Position numbers and translations under genes: made by a program
The notes under the pieces: model-generated
Seen by the model: only the letters and a program-made list of their open reading frames with translations
What the model was told of the DNA's origin: nothing
Database searches by the model: none
Source: Epilithonimonas sp. JDS
Lineage (GTDB): Bacteria > Bacteroidota > Bacteroidia > Flavobacteriales > Weeksellaceae
Reading direction: 5' to 3'
NCBI RefSeq assembly: GCF_021261315.1
Contig: NZ_JAJSAX010000010.1
Coordinates: forward strand, 1-64,000
DNA length: 64,000 nucleotides
Shown here: one piece after another, positions 43,445 to 53,323 of the stretch
How positions within the stretch are numbered: position 1 is the first letter of the stretch
How the letters are laid out: each line of letters starts with the position of its first letter

Positions 43445-44425
43445 TTATCCACCGATTGTGATCATACTTCTGTTCTCGATGATGGAAGCATTGATCTTTT
43501 CAAATTGTTCATTCAATTGTCCGCCTTGCGTTTTTGCCTTAGACCCGATTGTACTTTCTATGATAGGTAAAATATCCTGACCATTTCGCAAAGGTGTTAA
43601 CAAATCGGTTTCCTGTTTTGAGAACAGGCAATTTTTCAATTTTCCGTCAGCAGTGAGTCTTATTCTGTTGCAGCCACTACAAAACGGCTCGCTCATTGTG
43701 CTGATAATGGAAAAACTTCCTTTGTGACCTTTGATGCTGTAGCTTTTTGCGGTATCGTTCGGACCAATTGGCAAGGGAATGAAGTCATAGTTTTCATTAA
43801 TGATATCCAGAATTTCCATCTGCGTCATCACTTGGTTGCTGCTCCATTGGTTCCCGCTGAAAGGCATAAATTCGATAAACCGAATATCCACAGTATTGGT
43901 TTTAGTAAACGCGATGAAATCCGAGATCTCATCATCATTGACACCTTTCATAGCGACCACATTGATCTTGGTCTTGATTTTATTCTGTAGTAATAGATCG
44001 ATATTTCTAAAAACGCGGTCAAAATAATCCCGACGTGTGATCTTCAGAAATCTATCTTTCTTCAAAGTGTCAAGGCTGATATTGATGCTGTGGAAATTGG
44101 CTTTAATAATTTCAGGAAGCATATCGTCAATACGAATTCCGTTTGTGGTGCAGGTCAATTGCACCTGTAATTTTCCAAGATTGCTGATGATCTTTGAAGC
44201 ATCTTTTCTCACGAAAGGTTCTCCACCAGTGAGCCTGATCTTATTGACGCCGTGCTGCACAAATAGTTTCGCAATGGTATCGATCTCATCTACCTGCATC
44301 AGTTTTGAATTTGGTGTGAAATCATAATTTTCCTCCGGCATACAATAGAAGCAGCGCAGATTGCAATTGTCGGTCAAAGATATCCGCAGGTAATTATGGG
44401 TTCGTCCAAATTGATCGGTCAGCAT
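43445..44425 (-). CDS. moaA: GTP 3',8-cyclase
   Basis: A 326-residue radical-SAM enzyme for the first step of Moco synthesis. The N-terminal [4Fe-4S] motif is CNLRCFYC near 18-25, the C-terminal cluster CSGCNRIRLTADGKLKNC near 253-270, and the protein ends in the conserved Gly-Gly (MITIGG). It lies one base from mocA. Confidence 0.96.
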   Translation of the reverse strand: MLTDQFGRTHNYLRISLTDNCNLRCFYCMPEENYDFTPNSKLMQVDEIDTIAKLFVQHGVNKIRLTGGEPFVRKDASKIISNLGKLQVQLTCTTNGIRIDDMLPEIIKANFHSINISLDTLKKDRFLKITRRDYFDRVFRNIDLLLQNKIKTKINVVAMKGVNDDEISDFIAFTKTNTVDIRFIEFMPFSGNQWSSNQVMTQMEILDIINENYDFIPLPIGPNDTAKSYSIKGHKGSFSIISTMSEPFCSGCNRIRLTADGKLKNCLFSKQETDLLTPLRNGQDILPIIESTIGSKAKTQGGQLNEQFEKINASIIENRSMITIGG

Positions 44426-44436
44426 TATTTTTTTAT

Positions 44437-45555
44437 TTAATTACTGACAATATCAGTATGAATTTTTTCTTTTTTATCTCTCAGAGAAAGACCTTTTCGT
44501 TGATTCAAAACCGCTTGTATTTCAGCTACTATGGAAATGGCAATCTCTTCTGAAGTCTCTGCTCCGATATCTAAACCGACTGGTCCGAAAAGTTTATTTA
44601 GCTCTTCATTACCAATCACCATACCAGAACTGGCCATATCTTCTATCATTCTGTCAAGTTTTGTCTTCGGACCTAAGAGACCTACATATTTTAAAGGCTT
44701 ATAAATGATCAGTTTTAGCAATGCCAGATCATAATTGTAATTGTGCGTCATCAAAACAAAAATGCTTGATTCGTCGATTTCAATTTTGTTAATGATCTCC
44801 TCGGGCGTAGCAAGAAGAACTTCGTCCGCTTTTGGGAACCGCTTTTTTTGTGCGTGGGTAGCTCTTCCATCGGCAAGAATTATTTTCCAACCAAGGATTG
44901 AAGCTGTCTCTACCAAAGGTTTAACGTCATTTCCTGCACCTGCGATGATCAATGTGGTTTGCGGGGGAATATATTGGAATAGGATTTCATTGGATGAAGC
45001 CTTCTTTATCACATTTTTTTTCCCGTCGAAAACTTGTGAAGAAAAGTTCAATACTTCAGTTTCTGAAATGGTATTAGGATCCAATAATGTGACTTCTTGA
45101 TTTATGATCGATGCAATGGTTCCAATCTGAGTATTTTTTTTCTCCAATGAAAATATGGTCGTAATGACAGATTCATTCCGGCCTTCCGTTGTCTTTTCCA
45201 AAAGAGAAATTGGATTTTGAGCTGCGTTTTCATCAATATATTCAAATAAGATATGGACAATCCCGTTACAACCAAGCTGAACTCCAAATTTTACGTCATC
45301 AGGATTGCTGGTGTCGTAAGTAATTAGTTTGTTATTTTTTTGATGAATAGCCAATACTGCTTTTTTCAAGGCATCACCTTCCAGACATCCACCGCTGATC
45401 GCGCCCGTAAGTTGTCCATCTTCTGTCACCAACATTCTTGCGCCGGGCTGACGGTAAGAGGAACCTTCAACCTTCACGACCGTTGCTAAGGCAGTCTTTA
45501 AACCATTGCCTTTTGCTTCTCGGTAAGCTTTTACAATATCATTTATCTCTTTCAT
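44437..45555 (-). CDS. xdhC: XdhC-family Moco insertion/sulfuration chaperone
   Basis: A 372-residue XdhC/CoxI-like protein. N-terminal half: KVEGSSYRQPGARMLV and AISGGCLEGD near 54-63. C-terminal Rossmann half: TTLIIAGAGNDVKPLV near 195-210. It binds the MCD cofactor, protects its terminal sulfido ligand together with a cysteine desulfurase, and inserts it into xanthine-oxidase-type enzymes. It is the first gene of the Moco operon, divergent from its client enzyme at 45881-49636. Confidence 0.92.
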   Translation of the reverse strand: MKEINDIVKAYREAKGNGLKTALATVVKVEGSSYRQPGARMLVTEDGQLTGAISGGCLEGDALKKAVLAIHQKNNKLITYDTSNPDDVKFGVQLGCNGIVHILFEYIDENAAQNPISLLEKTTEGRNESVITTIFSLEKKNTQIGTIASIINQEVTLLDPNTISETEVLNFSSQVFDGKKNVIKKASSNEILFQYIPPQTTLIIAGAGNDVKPLVETASILGWKIILADGRATHAQKKRFPKADEVLLATPEEIINKIEIDESSIFVLMTHNYNYDLALLKLIIYKPLKYVGLLGPKTKLDRMIEDMASSGMVIGNEELNKLFGPVGLDIGAETSEEIAISIVAEIQAVLNQRKGLSLRDKKEKIHTDIVSN

Positions 45556-45880
45556 TGGACATTGACGTTAACTGCTTTCAAATCTAATTTAGAAATTTTC
45601 GATGGAACAAATATGCCTAAATTTATTCTTTCTATTCAAATTTACATAAATATTACAATTTACAGGTCTAAGTTTTAAAAATCGGTAATAATGGTCGGCG
45701 AAACAGTGATCCGTATAAATTTCCTGATGGTGTTATCAAAACAGTAATTTTTAGTTTAAATAGATTTGGGGTAATACCTTGACCCAAATGTTTATTTAAT
45801 TGATAATGATTCCAATTAACTATTATGTTCGCATAACGGTTCTTTTTTTGTAATACGTTCATTATACCAAATTACATCGT
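45556..45880. other. Divergent promoter region between Moco operon and oxidoreductase operon
   Basis: AT-rich, no credible gene. A -7-like box TAAATTTG on the minus strand lies at 45637-45644, about 80 nt upstream of xdhC. The -33 element is not clear. A half-site TGATTCCAATTA near 45807 could bind a Crp/Fnr protein. Confidence 0.5.
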
Positions 45881-46366
45881 ATGGGAAATCATGGAAAAAA
45901 GTCAGTTACACTTAAAGTGAATGGTAATAACCATCATTTGGAAATATTACCTTGGGTCTCACTTCTGGATGCGCTCCGTGAAAGGATACATTTGACCGGA
46001 ACCAAAAAAGGTTGTGACCACGGACAATGTGGTGCATGCACCGTCCTGATAGACGGGAAAAGAAAATTAAGCTGTCTTACGCTTGCCGTGATGCAGGAAG
46101 ATACCGAGATCACTACGATTGAAGGCATTGCTAACAATGGAGAACTTCATCCGATCCAACAGGCTTTCATTGATCATGATGCATTCCAATGCGGCTATTG
46201 TACGCCTGGGCAAATTTGCAGTGCGATAGGTTTAATTAATGAAAATAAAGCAGAAACGCGTGAAGAAGTTCAGGACCTGATGAGCGGAAATCTTTGCCGT
46301 TGTGGAGCGAACAGAGGAATTATTAATGCTGTGATGGCGGTAAAACAAGGTATATCTTATGAATAA
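45881..46366 (+). CDS. Aldehyde/xanthine oxidoreductase, [2Fe-2S] subunit
   Basis: A 161-residue subunit with two [2Fe-2S] clusters: CDHGQCGACTVLIDGKRKLSC for the plant-type ferredoxin cluster and QCGYCTPGQICS with LCRCG for the helical cluster. It corresponds to PaoA/YagT of E. coli but lacks the Tat leader found there, so this enzyme should stay in the cytoplasm. It overlaps the FAD subunit gene by 8 nt. Confidence 0.94.
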   Translation: MGNHGKKSVTLKVNGNNHHLEILPWVSLLDALRERIHLTGTKKGCDHGQCGACTVLIDGKRKLSCLTLAVMQEDTEITTIEGIANNGELHPIQQAFIDHDAFQCGYCTPGQICSAIGLINENKAETREEVQDLMSGNLCRCGANRGIINAVMAVKQGISYE

Positions 46367-47378
46367 TTTTTCCTATCAAAAAGCCATAGATGTGAATAAT
46401 GCTATTTCGATCATTAATGAAAATGCTGACAACAAGATTATTGCAGGAGGCACCAACCTTATTGATTTGATGAAATATTTCGTAACGGAAGCTGAAACTG
46501 TCGTTGACATCAACAAAATTCCCAATATAGATAAGCTTGAAGAACTTCCCAACGGAAGCGTTCGTTTGGGCGCATTGAAAAGCAATGCAGATACGGCTTA
46601 CCATCCAGTGATTGAAGAAAGATATCCATTGTTGTCAAAAGCTATTTTGGCTGGAGCATCTGCGCAGATCAGGAATATGGCAACCAACGGAGGCAATCTT
46701 CTGCAAAGAACGAGATGCTATTATTTTTATGATATTCACACACCTTGCAACAAGCGTGAGCCAGGTTCTGGTTGTTCTGCGATTAATGGTTACAATCGTA
46801 TTCATGCCATCTTGGGTCACAGCGAAAATTGCATTGCTGTTTTTCCTTCGGATATGTGTGTAGCACTTGCAGCATTGGATGCAGTGGTCAATATCTCGGG
46901 CCCAGATGGAGATCGAAACGTTGAATTTTCAGATTTTCACAGACTTCCTGGTGACACACCACAAATTGATAATAATTTGAAAGTTGGTGAAATCATTACT
47001 GGAATTGACCTTCCAAAAAAAGGATTCTCCGAAAATTATTCATATCTAAAATTAAGAGATAGAAGTTCCTATTCTTTTGCATTGGTTTCAGTGGCAACAG
47101 GTTTGGATCTTGAAAACGGCCTTATCAAAGAAGCCAGAATTGCGATGGGAGGAGTTTCTCATAAACCTTGGCGTGTAAAGGAAGCGGAAGAATTTTTGAA
47201 GAAAAAAGAACCAATTGCTGACAATTTTGCAGCAGCAGCAGATCTCATTCTGAATGGTGCCGTCGGATACGAACACAATAGTTTTAAAATTAATCTCGCA
47301 AAAAAAGCCATTGTCAGAAATTGTTTGATGTCTCTTAACCCAAAATCTCAACGTCCAGGGGCAAAACCTTCTTTATAA
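46359..47378 (+). CDS. Aldehyde/xanthine oxidoreductase, FAD subunit (PaoB-like)
   Basis: A 339-residue FAD-binding subunit with AGGTNLIDLMKYF near 28-40 and GGNLLQRTRCYYF near 111-123. CNKREPGSGCSAING near 131-145 is the cysteine set that binds an extra [4Fe-4S] cluster in PaoB, absent from ordinary xanthine dehydrogenase FAD subunits. It therefore belongs to the PaoABC-type aldehyde oxidoreductases. Electrons pass from the iron-sulfur subunit to FAD and an acceptor that is not identified. Confidence 0.92.
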   Translation: MNNFSYQKAIDVNNAISIINENADNKIIAGGTNLIDLMKYFVTEAETVVDINKIPNIDKLEELPNGSVRLGALKSNADTAYHPVIEERYPLLSKAILAGASAQIRNMATNGGNLLQRTRCYYFYDIHTPCNKREPGSGCSAINGYNRIHAILGHSENCIAVFPSDMCVALAALDAVVNISGPDGDRNVEFSDFHRLPGDTPQIDNNLKVGEIITGIDLPKKGFSENYSYLKLRDRSSYSFALVSVATGLDLENGLIKEARIAMGGVSHKPWRVKEAEEFLKKKEPIADNFAAAADLILNGAVGYEHNSFKINLAKKAIVRNCLMSLNPKSQRPGAKPSL

Positions 47379-47398
47379 TTAGTATTAAATGTAAATTT

Positions 47399-49636
47399 AT
47401 GGAAAATATACCGTCAATTGGAAAACCTGTAAGTCGTCTGGAAGGTCATCTCAAAGTAACAGGAAGCGCAAAATATGCAGGAGAATATGAAGTAGATGAT
47501 TTACTGTATGGATATGTGGTCAATAGCACGATTACAAAAGGTAAAATAAAATCGATTGATACATCGGAAGTTAAAAAAATGGAAGGTATCATCGAGGTTT
47601 TTACGCACGACAACAGACCTTCCACAGCTTGGTTCGATTTCCAGTATGCTGATATGGATGCGCCACCTGGAACTGTTTTCAAACCGATGAAAGATAATGA
47701 GATCAAATACAATGGTCAGCCGATCGCTTTGGTCGTTGCAGAGACTTTTGAGATGGCTCGTTATGCAGCGACAAAAATTAATATAGTGTATGAGGAAGAA
47801 ATGTTCGAAACAGATCTGAAGTCGAATTTGGATCAATCTCGTGAGCCGAAAAAAGGTCTGGCTTCTATGCTGAAACCTCCGCCACCCAAACCAACAGGTG
47901 ATTTCGAAAAGGAATATCAAGATTCTTTCGTTAAAATCGACAGTCAATTCTCCCACGGAACGGAACATCATAATCCTATGGAAATGTATGCTTCGACCGT
48001 GATCTATGAAGGAAAAGATAAATTAAAAATATACGATAAAACCCAGGGAACAATCAATTCCCAAATGTATGTTGCCAATGTTTTTGGCTTGAAAATGAAA
48101 AACGTTCAGGTAATTTCTCCCTTTGTAGGCGGCGGTTTTGGCTCGGGTCTTCGCCCGCAGCATCAGCTTTTTATGGCTGTAATGGCTTCGTTAGCATTAA
48201 AACGAAATGTTCGCGTAACATTGGATCGGGCACAGATGTATATGATCGGGCACAGACCACCAACCTTGCAACATACAAAATTCGGAGCCGATGAGAATGG
48301 AAAGGTTAATGCCATTTACCACAAAGCTACAGGTGAAACTTCACGTTTTGAAGATTATGTAGAAATCGTTGTCAACTGGTCAAATATGCTTTATCCCGCA
48401 GAAAACACTTTGCTGGAGCACGAGATTGTGCCGTTGGATGTTTATAGTCCACTGGATATGCGGGCACCTGGAGGAAGCACTGGAATGCATGCCATCGAGG
48501 TAACTATGGACGAAATTGCGTACAAGTTAAAAATTGATCCTTTAGAATTGAGGTTGATTAATTATTCTGAGATCGATATAAGCAGCGAGAAAGAATATTC
48601 AAGCAAAGAATTAAGAAACTGCTATTTGCAAGGTGCTGAAAAATTTGGTTGGAGCGAGAGAAATCCGGAACCAAGAAGTATGAAACGAGGCAACAAATTA
48701 GTCGGATACGGAATGGCCACTGGAATCTGGGATGCCAATCGAATTTTTGGAAGAGCAGAAGCGATTATGACAGCAGATGGTAAAGTAGAGATAAAAAGTG
48801 CCGTAACTGATATAGGAACAGGAACTTTGACTATTATGACGCAGATTGCAGCAGATGAACTTGGTCTTCCAATAGAAAATGTTAAATTTTCTCATGCTGA
48901 CAGCAAAATGCCTTTTGCGCCTATCCAAGGTGGATCTTTTACGACGGCAACGGTCGGACCGGCTGTCCAAAATGCCTGTCAGGCTCTGAAGAAGAAGTTA
49001 TTCAAAAAAGCGAAGGATATCGAAGGTTCGTTTTTGAAAGATGCTAAGTTTAATGAAGCCATCTTCCAAAATGGCTTTATCATTTTAAAAGATGAGGCAT
49101 CTAAAAAATTGGATATTAGTGATGTCTTCCACGCTAATGATGGAAAAGCAATTAAATCAACCAATTCTGCAATGCCAAATCCACTAACCTACGGGAAAAA
49201 AGCGAGAGCTGTTCACAGTGCTGTTTTTGTTGAGGTTGAAGTCGACGAAGAACTTGGTACTATAGAATTAGTACGTGCCGTAACAGCTGTTGCAGCGGGA
49301 AAAATTATTAATCCGAAAACTGCTGAAAGCCAGATTTTGGGAGGAATGATATGGGGAATTAGCAAAGCACTTCACGAAGAAACTATTCTTGATCATAATT
49401 TAGGAAGGTATATGAATGCCAACCTAGGTGAGTATCATATTCCAGTTCATGCTGATATACATGATCTGCAAGTTGTGTTTGTTGAGGAAAATGATGAATT
49501 TGTCAATGATCTTGGAGTAAAAGGCGTGGGAGAGATTGGCGGTGTCGGAATGCCCCCTGCAATAACAAACGCAATTTTTCATGCTACGGGAAAAAGAATC
49601 TATGAGCTTCCGGTACATTTCGAAAAACTAATCTGA
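47399..49636 (+). CDS. Aldehyde/xanthine oxidoreductase, molybdenum (MCD) subunit
   Basis: A 745-residue catalytic subunit. GSAKYAGEYEVDDLLYG opens the domain; VGGGFGSGLRPQHQ near 242-255 is the pterin-site glycine-rich loop, and the catalytic glutamate is in GVKGVGEIGGVG near 708-719. It belongs to the PaoC/YagR branch, which oxidises aromatic and other aldehydes to acids. Detoxifying aldehydes would fit the stress genes elsewhere, but the substrate is unproven. It is the last gene of a three-gene operon. Confidence 0.94.
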   Translation: MENIPSIGKPVSRLEGHLKVTGSAKYAGEYEVDDLLYGYVVNSTITKGKIKSIDTSEVKKMEGIIEVFTHDNRPSTAWFDFQYADMDAPPGTVFKPMKDNEIKYNGQPIALVVAETFEMARYAATKINIVYEEEMFETDLKSNLDQSREPKKGLASMLKPPPPKPTGDFEKEYQDSFVKIDSQFSHGTEHHNPMEMYASTVIYEGKDKLKIYDKTQGTINSQMYVANVFGLKMKNVQVISPFVGGGFGSGLRPQHQLFMAVMASLALKRNVRVTLDRAQMYMIGHRPPTLQHTKFGADENGKVNAIYHKATGETSRFEDYVEIVVNWSNMLYPAENTLLEHEIVPLDVYSPLDMRAPGGSTGMHAIEVTMDEIAYKLKIDPLELRLINYSEIDISSEKEYSSKELRNCYLQGAEKFGWSERNPEPRSMKRGNKLVGYGMATGIWDANRIFGRAEAIMTADGKVEIKSAVTDIGTGTLTIMTQIAADELGLPIENVKFSHADSKMPFAPIQGGSFTTATVGPAVQNACQALKKKLFKKAKDIEGSFLKDAKFNEAIFQNGFIILKDEASKKLDISDVFHANDGKAIKSTNSAMPNPLTYGKKARAVHSAVFVEVEVDEELGTIELVRAVTAVAAGKIINPKTAESQILGGMIWGISKALHEETILDHNLGRYMNANLGEYHIPVHADIHDLQVVFVEENDEFVNDLGVKGVGEIGGVGMPPAITNAIFHATGKRIYELPVHFEKLI

Positions 49637-50285
49637 AGCTTTGATTATTAACTTCTTATTTTTTCTAGTACAAAGTAAGAGTGGTTAGGTGTATGACTGG
49701 TTAATCGACTTTTAGATGTTTGCTAACTTAAAATTTAGTCAAATCATTGCTAGAAACGAATGTTATCAATAAAGCTTCTGCCATTAAAAACAAGAGTATT
49801 CAGAATATCTGCTTCCAGCATTTGTTCTAATTCTTGTTTTTAATAAAGTCTGGTTCTTTATACCACTGGAGAATTTAAAGATTCTACGATAAATATTATG
49901 TCCGGTATTCGAACGGAACTTCTTAGACTCCTTTAGTGACATTAAATCTTCAACACCATTTAATAATATTGCTACAGATGTATTAACGTATATATTGTAC
50001 GGACTTTTGTAAAATATATCCAATGGCGAATATTGTTATTTGAGTATGTGGGATGATACATCTTGGTCGGTATTAGAGCAAACAATTTTAACGGCGTGAT
50101 TAGATCGATTGCTGTAAAAACTTTGCCTAATTCAGCTCACATATTCGTTTGGAAATGATTTGAAAGTTTAATGAAACTTTATATGGAAATATATTAATTT
50201 GTGCACCGACTTTACTTATTGAAAGTTTTTATGGATTTGTATCTGAGAAATACAATACCTATATTTGATCTAAATAACCTACATT
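49637..50285. other. Intergenic stretch, possible decayed DNA
   Basis: About 650 bases, AT-rich. A 79-residue frame on the minus strand (49784-50023) has no recognisable motif or ribosome site and is probably chance. I see no repeats of the families listed elsewhere. Confidence 0.5.
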
Positions 50286-50498
50286 ATGAACCACGAAGAA
50301 GCAATACAAAATAAGAAAGATCAGATCGCTAATTCTAATGGAGCACTCAGTGCGGAAACTGTGTATGTCATTCCTGAAATTCGTGAGGAAGCGGATGCTT
50401 TTTTAGAGTTTATACTTCGGGGAGCAATTAAATATTCTGATGAGCTCTCTCTTAACTATTCAAGCAATGGAAAGTTTACTGTCTGGATATCTCAATAG
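50286..50498 (+). CDS. Small hypothetical protein
   Basis: A 70-residue acidic protein beginning MNHEEAIQNKKDQIANS. A loose helix is followed by SAETVYVIPEIREEADAFLEFILRGAIKYS and a C-terminal strand (KFTVWISQ). It has an upstream AT-rich leader and no partner gene. I do not recognise the family. Composition and codon use look like coding sequence, so it is listed as a probable gene. Confidence 0.6.
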   Translation: MNHEEAIQNKKDQIANSNGALSAETVYVIPEIREEADAFLEFILRGAIKYSDELSLNYSSNGKFTVWISQ

Positions 50499-50630
50499 TT
50501 CATCTTTATTCTTATCAAAGATTGATTACTCAAATCTGACTTTGGGAAATGACTTGTAAAAAACCTAACATCCGAACCTCTACCGAGTAGATTTTTTTTC
50601 TAGATTTCTAAATGAAATTGGAGAAATAAT

Positions 50631-51782
50631 TTATTTTACTGGAAACTCTGGCCTTCTCATTTTGTATTTGGTACCATTTAGAGATTCCAAAAAAGAGATC
50701 AAGGCAGATTTTTCATCTTTTGTCAGTTTTAATGGTTGCATCAAAGAATCAGTAACAGGATAGTAGGCATCTTTTAATTTTTGCTCAGGCTTTGGGTCGA
50801 TCATATGCATCCCGCTGTTATAGATGTTTATTATGCCTTCCAACTGGTCAAACAGACCATTATGCATCCAAGGTCTGGTCAGATTAAGGTCTCGTAGCTG
50901 TGGTGTTCTGAATTTCCCAACATCTTCGGGCTTCTTCGTGACATTATAAAGTCCCAGATCTTCGTATTCCCTCTTGTAATATGTCAATCCGATATTGTGG
51001 AAAGATTCATCAGTCAGGTTTTTTCCATTGTGACAGTTCATGCATCTTGCTTTCGTGCGGAAGATGTGCATTCCGTAGATTTCCTGGTCAGTAAGCGCAT
51101 TGTATTTTCCATCAATGAATTGGTCAAATCTGCTGGGCTGGCTTTTGATGGTCTTTTGAAATTCGGTAAGCGCTTTTACGATCTTGTCGTAGGTCACTTT
51201 TTTATCACCATAAGCGTTTTCAAAAAGAATCGAGTAGCCCTTGATTTTCTGGATTTTTTTTGGTAATTTTTGTACATCCATTGCCATTTCGTGATGAGCG
51301 CCAAGTGGACCAGAAGCTTGCTCTTCCAAGGATTGGGCTCGCCCGTCCCAGAAAAAAGCTTTACGATCGGCAATATTGTAAAGAGACATTGTGTTCCTGT
51401 TTCCCATAAGATGATCATTTCCCAATGCGACACGTCTTTTGTCTGTCCATCCCATTTCTGGGTCGTGGCAAGAGCTGCAGGAGATTTGATTGGAATTTGA
51501 AAGTTTTGGGTCAAAGAATAACATTTTTCCGAGGATTACCTCAGGACGTTCCTGCTCTTTGAAATATAAGGAATCTCTTTTGATGGAAGAGAATTCCGTC
51601 CATGTCACGGCATAGTGGATGGTTGGTTTTGGCCATTCTGTGATCGCTTTCTTGTAGCTTTTGACGATCTCCTCGATGCTTGGATCCGGATTGTCCATCA
51701 GATCTTGTCCTACTTTTGGAGTAAAACTGAACAATATAAAAACTAAAGCACTGAAAATTGCAAGAAAAAATCTCTTCATCAT
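50631..51782 (-). CDS. Di-heme cytochrome c peroxidase family protein
   Basis: A 383-residue protein with an N-terminal signal or anchor (FFLAIFSALVFILFSF). Two heme c sites, CSSCH near 102-106 and CMNCH near 249-253, define the CcpA/MauG family. A peroxidase of this type reduces hydrogen peroxide in the periplasm or modifies a protein partner. It is the last gene of an operon with a TonB receptor, a DUF4876 lipoprotein and an outer membrane barrel, an unusual setting for a simple scavenger. Its start overlaps the barrel gene's stop by one base. Confidence 0.93.
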   Translation of the reverse strand: MMKRFFLAIFSALVFILFSFTPKVGQDLMDNPDPSIEEIVKSYKKAITEWPKPTIHYAVTWTEFSSIKRDSLYFKEQERPEVILGKMLFFDPKLSNSNQISCSSCHDPEMGWTDKRRVALGNDHLMGNRNTMSLYNIADRKAFFWDGRAQSLEEQASGPLGAHHEMAMDVQKLPKKIQKIKGYSILFENAYGDKKVTYDKIVKALTEFQKTIKSQPSRFDQFIDGKYNALTDQEIYGMHIFRTKARCMNCHNGKNLTDESFHNIGLTYYKREYEDLGLYNVTKKPEDVGKFRTPQLRDLNLTRPWMHNGLFDQLEGIINIYNSGMHMIDPKPEQKLKDAYYPVTDSLMQPLKLTKDEKSALISFLESLNGTKYKMRRPEFPVK

Positions 51783-53299
51783 TAAAATGTTATACCTAAA
51801 CTAAAGCCGACAAAATTATTGTTTTTTTCTTTGATCCTTGTCGTGGTCCATTGTCCACTTACAAAGAAAGAGGGTAGTTTCTGAATTTTGAGATCATATC
51901 TCAACATTGCTCCAACAGTAGTGATATCACTTGTCAGGATTCTGAAGTCATCATAGATCCATTCCAGTTTGCCAGAACTTACATTGGTGTCCAAGGCGTT
52001 GATGGCCTTATTCACATTGCGAAAAGCATAATTTGGTTGGAAGGTCAAAACCTGATTTTTATTGATCTCTAGTTTCAAGTCCAAGTCCAATCCCAAAGTG
52101 TAAGAGTCGTATTTTTGACCAGAAAAAGGATAGATTCTACGGTCTGTAACTTCCTGATAAGAAAGAAATGGTATTGCCGTTACAGTGTATTTTTCTTGAC
52201 TGAGTTGATAAAGCCCTTTAATGCTCGTTGTGTAATGTTCTTTTTTGTAGGCTTTTCTTTTGAAGATCACTTCGGTGTTGTCAGAATTGCTGGTGTAGCC
52301 ATATTCTTCACCCGTGCGGATAGTAGAATTATAACTAAGTATCAGACCTATCCGATTATTATTTAAATTAATGAATTTAGCCGCTTCAATTTGAGATATT
52401 TTACTTTCTAGATCACTGGTATCATAATATCGATTGCTATTTTTGGGGTATACACTTTTTACATTATTTGAGCTCGAAAGCGTTCCGATGATGTAAAAGT
52501 CTTTCCCATTTTTGCTGGAAATCTGTCCACCAATCTTGTAACCAAATTCCTCAAACTGGGTTTTGAAACTGTTGTTGAAAAAATAATTAGTATAACCAAA
52601 TCCAATGGATTGATAAACAATTGGATAGCTGACGGCATTCACAAAGCTCAACGCACTATTCTGTGTATACTTATTAAATTCACCAAATATTCCTACTTGA
52701 TAATTTCTGTACACTTTATAATTGATCCCGGCAGAAAGTAGCAGGTCGGATGTCGTGTTTCTGAGGCGTGGATCCCTTGATCTGTACGCCATTTGAGCAT
52801 CATAACTTCCGGAAAGGCCAAAAGAATAACGTTTCATCTTTTTTGCAAAACCTCCCGCGAAGTGGTAGTTTTCTAAATTTATATCGCCGCCGACAGAATC
52901 TAATGTGACGTAAGGCGCAATTCTTTCAAAATCCAGATTCTCATTGTACCGAAGGTCTTTTCTCGTCATATTGCTATATCTGGCATTGCCCCATACGACG
53001 TTATTGGATTTCAATTTCTTGTATGAATTGGTCTTTACACTCATCCCGTTGTCACCAGAACCCATTTGCCTAAGGTAGGTTTTTAGTTTATCTGACTGAT
53101 AATTTACATTAAATTCCGAGATCGAAAAATCACTATAATCCGACATATTTGCCGGATTATAGTAATAGTTTTTCATTTGTATTCTTTCCTCATTATATTG
53201 ATTGCTGATCTTTGGAAATAGCCGTAGGCTGTCTTGTCCAAAAGTTAAGGTGTAACCTAAAGAAAGAAAAAAAATGAAGAAAAATTTTGATCTATTCAT
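51782..53299 (-). CDS. Outer membrane beta-barrel protein (DUF6850-like)
   Basis: A 505-residue protein with signal peptide ending near TFGQ, then mostly short amphipathic beta strands with aromatic girdle residues (FSFSISEFNVNYQSDK, SYDAQMAYRSRD). The C-terminus FSLGITF has the terminal aromatic residue of outer membrane barrels. No enzyme motif is visible. I match it by memory to DUF6850, a family found next to DUF4876. It is adjacent to a peroxidase and a TonB receptor. Confidence 0.7.
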   Translation of the reverse strand: MNRSKFFFIFFLSLGYTLTFGQDSLRLFPKISNQYNEERIQMKNYYYNPANMSDYSDFSISEFNVNYQSDKLKTYLRQMGSGDNGMSVKTNSYKKLKSNNVVWGNARYSNMTRKDLRYNENLDFERIAPYVTLDSVGGDINLENYHFAGGFAKKMKRYSFGLSGSYDAQMAYRSRDPRLRNTTSDLLLSAGINYKVYRNYQVGIFGEFNKYTQNSALSFVNAVSYPIVYQSIGFGYTNYFFNNSFKTQFEEFGYKIGGQISSKNGKDFYIIGTLSSSNNVKSVYPKNSNRYYDTSDLESKISQIEAAKFINLNNNRIGLILSYNSTIRTGEEYGYTSNSDNTEVIFKRKAYKKEHYTTSIKGLYQLSQEKYTVTAIPFLSYQEVTDRRIYPFSGQKYDSYTLGLDLDLKLEINKNQVLTFQPNYAFRNVNKAINALDTNVSSGKLEWIYDDFRILTSDITTVGAMLRYDLKIQKLPSFFVSGQWTTTRIKEKNNNFVGFSLGITF

Positions 53300-53323
53300 T
53301 ATTAGAAAAGATTATTTCCAATG

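Noticed and set aside
45668-45862. 64-residue frame upstream of the oxidoreductase operon
   Set aside because: It lies in the divergent promoter region and has chance composition.
49784-50023. 79-residue frame on the minus strand
   Set aside because: No motif, no ribosome site, AT-rich and isolated.
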